Below, one piece after another: positions 55,477 to 64,000 of a stretch of DNA of 64,000 bases. Numbering within the stretch: position 1 is the stretch's first letter; the number at the start of each line of letters is the position of its first letter. Made by a program: the position numbers and the translations under genes. The stretch comes from Cladophialophora immunda (taxonomy: Eukaryota > Ascomycota > Eurotiomycetes > Chaetothyriales > Herpotrichiellaceae). The stretch is taken from assembly GCF_000835495.1 (NCBI RefSeq), contig NW_015622547.1, positions 682,001-746,000 of the forward strand. Direction: 5' to 3'. The notes below the pieces were generated by a model. The model ran no database searches. It saw nothing but the letters and a program-made list of their open reading frames with translations, and was not told where the DNA came from.

Positions 55477-58400
55477 ATGGCCGGCGTGCAAGGCAACATC
55501 CGGTCCTTCATTGCGCCGATCAGAGGATCTGGTGCGTAGACAAGAGATCAAGAGCAAAGGGATTGTGTATAGTAACGAGATACCACAGGTCGAACTGCCC
55601 CGGCATTCCTCGAGGATCTAACACTCTACGAGCCATGGCGAGACTCCGAAGACCTTCCAAACCTGCTGGCTGATTCTCCTCTCAAGTTCACTCAAGCAGC
55701 CTATTTGGCAGACCTCCTCCCGCTTCAGAGCTGCAGGCACAAATTTGGTTTGAAGCCGAGACAATCTGAACCTCCCGCGTTGGATGAGAGACCGGGTCCG
55801 CAGTCAATATGGAGCGTTGCAGCTTTCTGCCAGGTGTGCCGCGTGCATCTTCATGTCAAGGTCGATTACACCATTAGATTCAATGATGGTAATTGCCCGA
55901 CCGTTGACCATCCTCTGCATCACCTGGTGAGGTCAGGATTTCAAGAGCCGTTGGAAAGGAGTGCGTGGCAGCGCAGGAGTCCGAACTCTCAAGATGAAAT
56001 ATACACCTACAGATGTTCTTCACTTAGCTGCTCCGCCACCGTTACCGTCCGCTACAGCCTGCCGGTCCTGCGTCCGAGCGACATTCATACCCTGACCGAC
56101 CCCTCGCTGCTGCGCCAGAGAACAGAAGATGCTTTCCGCGAACGACAAGGGCATACAGAGGGGATGCGACACCCAGGGCCAGCGGATGTCCTGCTAGACC
56201 TGCGAGCATATCTGAGGAACTCCTGGCGTGCAAGAGATGATCCTAAGTATAGGTCAATCAATCTGTCAAACAGAAGGTTTATTGTTCGATTTGGGCCAGA
56301 GGGAAATGCCTGCAAGGACGTCCTGGAGCATCTCGGGTTCCAGCTTGTGGTAGGTGGAGAAGTTGCAGATTTGAAGATACGTATGTTGACACCATGCCTG
56401 CCAGCCCGGGGATTGCTGGATGGTCCCAGAACCGAATTTTGAGGAAAACCTACCGTTCCAGAGTCCCGTCAACATCTGGTTAGATAATGCCGAACACGAA
56501 TTGACAGCTCTCCTTCTGTCGCGCCCCTATGAAGAACGACAGCAACTGCAAGATGTCACCCCTCCTTTGCCCTCTGAAAGGGAATTTTCACGGGTCCTTG
56601 GGTGTCAGGACTGTGAGTCGCCTACCTGCATCTGGTCGAGAGGCGCTAATGTATGGCAGATGATACGCACCCTGGCAGCAGAACTGCTAAAATCTCTCCC
56701 GAAATGAGAACTCCGTACGGACAACGCCCTTCCTTCTTGTCGTGGGGTCAGCTAACGTGGATGTAGTCCTTTCACTGCTCTTGGGTGTGCGATGGATTTA
56801 TCTGATCACCTTGTTGCCAAAGCGTACCATTGGCAGGTGCAAACAGATCATCCAAATGCACATGTGTATCTCAGCAACCTCAAGTACATCGGAAATCAGC
56901 GTCAGAGCGAAGTCCTGGAGACTGAAGTCGTATTGGAGACCTCGCGGGGCCAGTATGATGCAGAAATGTTGGATGAAGCATATAAAGCCTTCCATCTGAA
57001 CAGGCTTGGGGGTCCGGTCAGCGATGAGGACATTATCGGCTCATTCACAGCTCAACTGGCAGACTCACCAGCCCACGAACATCAACTGAGAGATTATCTC
57101 CGCATCATAGGTGTTCATCGTGACAGTAAACGCATCATGGACACTGCGTTGAACAGTGAGTCGCGCGCTTCTCGATCGGTTGAGATCATGGACTCACAAT
57201 TTTACCACAGTCATTGACAGCTACGAGTCAGCACTTGCCTTTCTAGATGCGGATCCCACAATTGAAGACGAACACATCCAAGCTTTGTTTGCTGTCAAGG
57301 TTTGTCGCGTCCTTATATTTCAGCTGACCCGCGCTCATCCTTGTCTCAGACAAATGACAACAAAGCACTAGAAGAGCAAGCCATTCAAGCCGTTCGCCTC
57401 ATTGCGCAACACCGCAAAAGCCAATTTCTTTCCACCTGGATCGACTCAGGATTTTCCAACGAGACTCATAACCAGATGGAGCCTGCCGAAGGCTACCAAG
57501 CCCTTCAGATCGACAACCGCGAGATTGACGATGAAATGATCCTCTATCAATACAATATAGCCGTCGAAGAAAATCCTGGCAGCGTGGATTACTACAATAG
57601 AGCCCTCGCCGCAATCGCCAAAGGTCGGAATAGCTCAATCCTGTTGGATCATCTACACAGCAGGGCTCCTCAAGAACCTCAGGGCAAGCCGGAGGAACCG
57701 GTTGGACTGGAAAATATTGGGAATACCTGCTATTTGAACAGCTTGTTACAGTTCCTGTTTACAATGAACGAGGTGCGACAGCTGGTTCTCAACTTCGATG
57801 ATTACAAGATGCCCTTGGACGAGAGGAGCATGGAGCAAAAGCGTGTTGGACAGCGAAAGGTTAGCGTCAAGGAGGTTCAAACTGCGCAGAAATTTGTGGC
57901 CAGCCTGGCGTCCCTGTTCCGCGGCATGATACAAACACCCCGTTCATCCATCAAGCCGGAGCAGGAGCTCGCTCGATTGACCCTGGAGACCGAAAGTGTT
58001 AAAGAAAAGATGCGTCGAAGGTCAACACTCAAGTCAAGTGAGCGGCCCAGTTTAGGCTCCATTGGCACGCTGCCTGTTTCGGGCCCATCGCCTCTGTTTG
58101 ACTCTGAGGCGAATGGGATAATGGACACGATAATTATCCAATCTCCAACCGACGACAGTGCCACCAACATTGACATAATCCAAGACTTCGACGCTTCGAA
58201 GTTGGATGCTACGGAGGACGCAAGTACTGACCGGCAAAATATCGATGAACCTGCAATGAACGACAGTGCTAGTGATGCTACTTTGGTATCAACTTCTGAC
58301 GGCGATCGGAATGTGGTAGTGGAGAAGAACGAACACATGTCAATGTCAGACAACAAGGAGAATGTGTCCCCTCTTAACCCTACGACAACATCAGTGGCCA

Positions 58401-60031
58401 TGTCTCCTTGGACGGGGCAGCCGCTTACAACGGCACCTCCAATTAAGTCCAATGCTCAATCAGGAGCAGTGACTGTATCTGGCATAGATCCGGAGTTGTT
58501 GAAATACGCGCCACCACCTGGAAAGCCGCCGCCAGTACCTCCCCGGAAACCCGTCCAGAGTACGACAACTACCCTGGAAGAGTATGCACGTCAACAAGAT
58601 GTTACCGAGGTCATGAATCACTGCATCATTCAGCTGTCTTATGCCATGCGCCCCACAGGGTTTGACAAGTCGGGAGAGCAACGCGATGAAGTACATGATC
58701 TATTCTTCGGGCAACAGGTGGTCCATAGCCAACCTGAAAAAGAAGCTCCAGCGCCCCTACCGTTTCTCAATATCATCACCCGTGTGTTCCATCGGCCTGC
58801 TGATGTTTATGCTGCGATTGACAATGAGTTTGATCTCCAAGATGCGCAAGATGGCGCAAAAGCATACACCGCAATCGCCAGTCTGCCGCCGGTGTTGAGC
58901 ATAGCCTTGGACCGAGTGTCATGGAACAACGAGACAAAACGTCAAGAGAAGCTAAATTATCATGTTGATGTTCCAGAAACCATCTACATGGATAGATACC
59001 TGGAAAGTTCACCAGGCTCTGATCTTATGCAAAGACGACAGCAGACATGGGAGATTAAGAAGGAATTGACATCACTTGTCGCACGGAGAGATGAGCTTGA
59101 GGAAAAATATGTAAGACAACACGCCCCTCCCTTCATGAGTTGACTGCAAGCTGACACCATACGCAGGGCAAATCTGCAGATGTTCCTGGTCTTCTCGAAG
59201 ATGCAAAGGCTATTTTGGAATACCTGGCCGAAGTACCCGGGGATCAAGTATCAGGCGAACTCAATGTGAATCCAAACGCCATCACGACTCTCGGTATTTT
59301 AGCCGACAATGCTCGTTCTGAGCTTGAAGGTAAGGGTTTCCCGTCCTCTGATCTCTACCAAACGATGAAGCCCTAACTTCTCTTTTTTCTCCATCACAGA
59401 AATTCGTGCTCGCGTATCCCACCTCTCCCAACAGATCAAAGAATCCTTTGTCGACATGCGCAAACACCCTTACCGTCTCCACGCGGCGTTCTTCCACCGT
59501 GGTTCTGCTGGTGGAGGCCACTACTGGGTGTACATATTCGACCACAAGAAAGAGGTATGGCGGAAATACAATGACGATCGCGTCTCCACTGTCTCGAATC
59601 TGAACGAGATTTTTGGAAATCCCTACGCACAAACCCAATCCCAAGGCCAACAACAGCCAGCTAGCGGCAGTAGCTTGAATCCGCCCCCGAACCCGTACCT
59701 TTTGATCTATCTGGATGCGGATCGGATTGATGAGTTAGCGGAGACGGTCAAGCGAGATATTGTGAATGTGGCCCCTGAGGCACCTCCTGTCTCCCTGGGA
59801 CCAACAGACCAGCCCCAAAGTCAGCTGACAGCTATGCCACCCACTCAGAAATTCAGCAACGGCGGAGATGTGGAGATGCTAGAGTATGCAAATGGTGGTG
59901 AGCAGGCCCAATCCTCACCCTCAGAGCCTTCCGCTGCCCACGACAGCTCCCAACCAAGGGAACCGAGCGTGAGTAAGGAAGGAAATTGGGACAACAGCCA
60001 GCTGATGATGGATAGGAAGATTAACTGGTGA
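55477..60031 (+). CDS. UBP2: Ubiquitin carboxyl-terminal hydrolase, UBP2-like (1372 aa)
   Basis: Nine exons: 55477-55531, 55589-56380, 56430-56612, 56660-56714, 56767-57155, 57211-57299, 57350-59110, 59167-59329, 59400-60031. All phases agree and total 1373 codons. The start MAGVQGNIRSFIAP is the first ATG that leads in frame to RTAPAFLEDLTLYEPW. The N-terminal third has CQVC and CSSLSC pairs that might bind zinc. The catalytic Cys box is GLENIGNTCYLNSLLQFLF (Cys648). The His box is GGGHYWVYIFDHKKEVWRKYND (His1203). The catalytic domain is split by a 200-residue Ser/Asp/Glu-rich insert and a Pro-rich PPPGKPPPVPPRKP stretch. USP25/UBP2-type enzymes remove ubiquitin, with a taste for K63 chains in yeast together with Rsp5 and Rup1, and control membrane-protein sorting. 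Identity is strong; the exact substrate set is unknown here. Confidence 0.9.
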
Positions 60032-60784
60032 GAATCTTGGCCAGGAAGACGCGTGGTGGAATTTACAGCCGATATTGTGAGAGAAACACTGGTGCAAGGT
60101 CTTGGGCATCACCCTCTGTAAGAGCAACACATCAATCACTTGGTAACATGCGGTCACAGCGAGGTGCAAGGGAAAAAGAGCATAAGATGGCTAGAACCCG
60201 GGACAAAAGGGGGTTGTGTAACTAATGTAACTCGAACCGGCGTCAATGAGAGCGATCAACACGCACTTTGCATGGTAATCCTCCCCGGTTGAGTATTCAT
60301 GCCTCCACCCGAAGAAGTCGATGGCGGAAGCCGTGAAGAGCCTGGCTTTCTTGTACCCAAGCTGGAAAGATCATGAGTGTGCCCAGCCCTCCTTCTGGAG
60401 TATCCAGTCGGTGAAAGAAGATCCTCGACGTTGACGCTAGCAAAGACTAATAACAGACAGCCTCGCGACCATCAAAGCCTATGCCAGCCGGTTTCATGCT
60501 CTGAATGTATAATGCACGTTCTCACGAGCTCGTCGTGACCCTTAGGACGGACATACGCGGTGTGTCGGCTCGCCCTCCTCTCGACGCCTGCCACCAAATC
60601 TGAGCTCTGTGGCCGGTTGGTGGTGGTGGTGATGATGATGATGATGATAATGATGTTGTTGTTGTTGTTGTGAGGAGGCCCGTCCGCCAGCACCGCCGTC
60701 CATGTCCTCGATCTCTCGGTCCGCCAAACCAGCTGCTCGCGGTGCCCGTCGCCGCGTCCTCTACCGGCGGAAGCTTGCTGTTTC
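60032..60784. other. Intergenic, convergent 3' ends with microsatellite
   Basis: 0.75 kb between the 3' ends of the UBP2-like and zinc-knuckle genes. It carries a compound trinucleotide microsatellite at 60618-60671. No gene is supported. Confidence 0.5.
60618..60671. repeat. Compound TGG/TGA/TGT trinucleotide microsatellite
   Basis: Four or five TGG units, then seven to eight TGA units, one interruption, and five to six TGT units. It lies between two convergent 3' ends, in non-coding sequence. Confidence 0.9.
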
Positions 60785-62655
60785 CTAAACAAGATATGCT
60801 TCGCCTGGACGCCGTGACCTAGTAGGCAGTACCCTGCGTCAGCTGTTTGGTTGTTGTTACCTGGATCTGAGTAAACGTTACCTTGACCACTTCTGGATCA
60901 CCTCAATCTGCTTCGCGTTGCCGGTGATGACCCTCGAGTTTTGCCCGTCTGAATTGTCTACGAAGGAAATATAGCTGTACGATCAGTCAGCGAACAGTGC
61001 AACCGCACTCGAAGTCACACAACATAGAGGTAAAAGTCTTACCCATTCTTTGCGTACATCAGGTCAATCCGGCCTTTGCCAGACGACTTTCTTTGCTGGT
61101 TGATCGCTTTGAGGAACGCCAGGAGCACCGCCTTCTTCGGCATCTGGGTGGTTGACGACCTCTCTGTCGGTGGCTGTGTTGCGAACGTCAAGCTGCCACG
61201 CTTTGCCATGGAACGAGTTCGAACTCGTGGCCCCAAAAACTGCTCGTCACTATCCGAACTGTCCACTGGCTGTCTGCCACTGGGGCTGCGCGCACTGTGA
61301 AGGGCGGCACGACCTCTAATCTTGAGCCCTTCTGGGCGCAGACCACGGTTGGCCACTTCTCTTTCCCTCTGCTTCATACCGGAAGCAAGACTTAGATTGG
61401 TAATCTGGTCGGGAGCAAATGATCTCAACGACCATCTTGCTGCTGCGGCCTGGTTCGCTCGGGGACAGTCACCCACGAGATGGGACTTACTTGCGCAGAT
61501 GCAGCAAGAGATCCAGAGTTTGGTAGGACCAGTATCTGAAGTCCCGTAAGATGGTAAGAACCGCTGAGGGCATGCCTGCTCCACATGATTTGAAGTGCCA
61601 CAAATATCACAAGGGATGGTGGTGACTTTCAGACCTGCAGGGCAAGACTCCGCACTGTGTCCACGGTCACGGCATTTTGAGCACCGCTGGAGCTGAGGGC
61701 AGAGGCGGCTGGAGTGGCTGGCAGAACAATGAATGCATGTCATCTCGGGACAATCTCGCTCAGCGTGACCGCTTTGGAGACAACTCAGGCAAACAGCAGG
61801 CTGACTGAGGTCGATATTCTTGAGGCTGACGTGGAAGAAAGCGTACTTCAATTGCAGCTCAAGCTCGTCCGGGCTCAGATCAACAAGGAGAGGGCCTGAT
61901 CGTATGGGGGCGTCGGCCGCTGTCGAATGGGTGGGGAGTTCGCGCGTAACGGTGCCGGAGAATCTCTCGAGATCGCCCTGTAACTGGTCGTGAGCATCCC
62001 GTTCGGTAGAAGAAAGGGGTTGTGTTGTCTCTGTTGTAGACGCCTCAGACTCAGTATCCCCCTCCGCTTCTGAATGTGTTTCTCCCTCTTCCTCCTCCTC
62101 TTCTTCGTCCTGCTCTTCTTCCTCCGTATCTCCCCCTTCCCTCTCATCGTGATCAAGGATCATGTCATCAGAGAAGTGATGATGTTGGGTACGGTCAATG
62201 TTAATGACCATGCCGCCGTCATCGGACTCTTCTTGCTCGTTGTCAGAAATCTCGATGGCATCATCTACGGAATCTCCTGAGAGTATCGAAGGGTTCAGGG
62301 GGCCGTCGCGTTCGCATATCCCGGGCTGCGACTCGTCAGAAGCGGCTGGACGGGGTGGTGCTGTGCGAAAACCCGTGGCGAGTCTGTTGTTCCCCAAGCC
62401 CGCGGGGGCGGAGGCCATGATGCCGGCAGCATCGCTAGTCGACGATGTAACATCTTCTGGGCCCCCTTGACTTGGGACTCCCGCAGTGGTCTGAGAAGGC
62501 GTATTGCCCATAGTGGGAGATTGCGGAGAGATTGAAGAATCAATGGTAGGAGAAGTTGCGGAGTTGACTTGACCTTTTTGTCTCGCTTCGCTCTTCAACC
62601 CGACTGCAGCGGTTCTCGACTCACTCTCATCATCAGAGGATGTGAGTCGGGCCAT
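60785..62655 (-). CDS. Zinc-knuckle protein with five CCHC motifs, Air1/2-like (579 aa)
   Basis: Three exons: 62655-61043, 60974-60882 and 60818-60785; phases agree and give 580 codons. The N-terminal 280 residues are acidic and disordered, with a Glu-rich run near residues 178-190 and an IEISDNEQEES motif like a SUMO-interaction site. Five CCHC knuckles lie between residues 289 and 397: C289-C292-H297-C302, C307-C310-H314-C319, C325-C328-H333-C338, C349-C352-H357-C362 and C384-C387-H392-C397. Yeast Air1/Air2, RNA-binding subunits of the TRAMP polyadenylation complex that feeds nuclear RNAs to the exosome, also have five knuckles. The C-terminal tail is basic. The frame is open upstream to 62871, but I choose MARLTSSDDE at 62655 as start because the preceding residues look untranslated. 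Air1/2 assignment is likely but not proven. Confidence 0.75.
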
Positions 62656-63723
62656 CTGAGTTGGGGATGACGTCTTTGAGAGAGACAGGAACTCGTCCGG
62701 AGTACAGGGAATTGCGGCTTTGAAACCCTGGAGGTCGCCATTTACGACGAGACTGCGGAGCGCAGCCAGAGACGCATCAAGTCGCAAAAAAATTGTAAAA
62801 TGGAAAGTATGCCGGGAGGCTAGTCTATAATGGAATAGTGTATCTTTAATGACAACACCCCCTTTTCTCATTCCAGCCTTTCAAGCAAACACCACCTCTA
62901 TTACTCGAGAACGAAAAACCCAATTGCCATATACGGTTTGATCCTAGAGGGTGAGCGAAGGCTGCTTTTACCCGAGCTTTAACTGAGCGCCCCTGAGCGC
63001 CCCATGAGCAGCTCCTGGAGCTACAAAGAGGGGCCTAATCAGGCCATTTAGAGATTGGTTAAACCTGCCTCTCACGCCAGGGCATTGGCTTCAGATGATC
63101 CTCAGCGAACCTGGCGAGTCCCTGCTCCTGCGCTGCTGCCTAAAATTTCTTATGCACGGCGCTCTCGACTCCTAGCACCTAACGATGCAAAGAATTAATT
63201 GCTTCGGAGAGCTCCACGCCATTTGTCTTATCGACGCAGTCCTACTCAGTCTCAATTTAGGGCGCCGCTTCATCCAGACACCTCATATCCAACGTCTACG
63301 TACCTGGCATAGGGGAATGGTGTAAATTCATACGGTCGTCGACAAATGGCCTAATGTGAGATTGGACGGACCTAAATCTAGTCTCTCTGCAATTGGAGTG
63401 AATGCATCCTAGAGTGTTTCTCTAGTAGCAGAAACAGGAGGGCTTGAACTGGCCATTAAAAGAGATTATCGACTAAATGCTATATTATATCGCGAGTCTC
63501 ATATGCAGGGCGAGGTGGACGAGGGGGCGGCCGCATTTTCCGAGCCCAAGGCTCAGGTTTTCAGTTATGAAGACCAGGTCTTTTTGGCGGATAATCCTTT
63601 CCTGTAGGGCGACGGGATTGTTTTTTCTGCCTTTTCCTCCTGTTGATTGCGACCGCCAAACATGGCAACCCCGTTACCTGTCCAATTAAGGTTGGCGCTT
63701 TGAATCCTGCAACACCACAGGAT
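62656..63723. other. Intergenic region with degenerate direct repeats
   Basis: About 1.07 kb between the zinc-knuckle gene and the ankyrin gene at the right edge. It contains two copies of a GGCCTAAT...GAGATTGG word pair about 300 bp apart and several TAG/CTA-rich stretches, and codes for nothing convincing. It may be the remains of a repeat element. Confidence 0.45.
63032..63365. repeat. Dispersed direct repeat: GGCCTAAT ... GAGATTGG
   Basis: The eight-base words GGCCTAAT and GAGATTGG occur at 63032/63051 and again, closer together, at 63349/63358. The same order and strand in both copies suggests related sequence rather than chance, but the copies are short. Confidence 0.4.
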
Positions 63724-64000
63724 CTAAAGCCTCGCCACGCCCTGCACTGCCATGAACAGCGCTGTTTTTCCTTCATCCCTTTCGTGGACACTCATTCCAC
63801 TATCGATAAGAAAATTCACAACCACCGCGTTCCCACCTCTAGCCGCATAGTGTAGTACCGTCCTCCCGGTTCGATCTCGAATAGAAGTGTCTGCTCCAGA
63901 GCTGAGCAGTCTCTTCACAGACTCATATTGTCCTGCGAGAGCTGCCATATGGAGTGCTGTTCTTCCTTCATTATCGCTTTCGTGAAGACACATTTTGATA
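63724..64000 (-). CDS. Ankyrin-repeat protein, C-terminal part (gene runs off the right edge)
   Basis: The minus-strand frame is open from the edge of the window to a stop at 63724. It encodes about 90 C-terminal residues with three ankyrin units: DNEGRTALHMAALAGQYESV.., DRTGRTVLHYAARGGNAVVV and ERDEGKTALFMAVQG. The TALHxAAxxG consensus is well kept, in contrast to the degraded repeats of the HeLo-like gene. Its N-terminal domains are outside the window, so its class (STAND/NLR, free ankyrin protein or other) is not known. The terminal repeat is short and the stop follows soon after, so this is the natural C-terminus. Confidence 0.75.
   Translation of the reverse strand, partial: IKMCLHESDNEGRTALHMAALAGQYESVKRLLSSGADTSIRDRTGRTVLHYAARGGNAVVVNFLIDSGMSVHERDEGKTALFMAVQGVARL

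Noticed and set aside
60542..60792. Minus-strand frames with polyhistidine or polyisoleucine
   Set aside because: They are products of the trinucleotide microsatellite between two convergent genes and overlap the last exon of the zinc-knuckle gene in other frames.

Overview
This window is nuclear DNA of a filamentous ascomycete (Pezizomycotina). The evidence is a set of protein-coding genes broken by short GT-AG introns, most of them 47-70 bp with CTRAY-like branch points, CT-rich leaders before start codons, and families typical of moulds: an AcuK/ERT1-type zinc-cluster regulator, choline sulfatase, an NmrA-like protein, PMT4, Slm1/2, CENP-Q and a HeLo-like/STAND N-terminal domain protein. 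I cannot fix genus or order from sequence alone. No rRNA, tRNA, CRISPR array, origin or intact transposon was recognised.

Layout, left to right. 0-3.5 kb: the 3' part of a membrane-protein gene, a small secreted ten-cysteine protein, and an NmrA-like NAD(P)-fold protein. 4-5.8 kb: an AP-1-type bZIP factor, followed by about 3.2 kb without a supported gene. 8.9-13.2 kb: an unrecognised protein with a SUMO-interaction-like motif and an INO4-like bHLH factor. 14.3-22 kb (all minus): the meiotic TPR protein SPO22/ZIP4, the ERT1/AcuK regulator 53 bp upstream of it, and a BTB/POZ protein. 24.8-26.6 kb: choline sulfatase, between two gene-poor stretches. 30-34 kb (minus): protein O-mannosyltransferase PMT4 and a conserved acidic protein of unknown function. 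35.2-38.2 kb (plus): an MFS anion:cation symporter and a CENP-Q/Fta7-like kinetochore subunit. 39-45.3 kb (minus): a CorA-like channel, a low-complexity protein and an alpha/beta hydrolase. 46.4-54.7 kb (minus): Slm1/2-like TORC2 effector, the complex I NDUFA11/21.3 kDa subunit, and a HeLo-like protein with an ankyrin-like tail. 55.5-60 kb (plus): a UBP2-like ubiquitin hydrolase in nine exons. 60.8-62.7 kb (minus): a five-zinc-knuckle Air1/2-like protein. The right edge carries the 3' end of an ankyrin-repeat gene.

The genes are mostly unrelated housekeeping or regulatory loci, not a biosynthetic or defence cluster. I see no operon-like functional grouping and no clear novel multi-gene system. 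The points most worth following are the HeLo-like protein that lacks a nucleotide-binding domain and carries a 46-residue tandem duplication, the secreted ten-cysteine protein with a stop-free 147-nt intron, the microexons inside the AcuK/ERT1 zinc cluster, and the repeat-bearing right edge next to an ankyrin gene. Exon coordinates given below were derived by hand from splice signals and reading-frame continuity. Those stated to the base keep an open frame through every junction.
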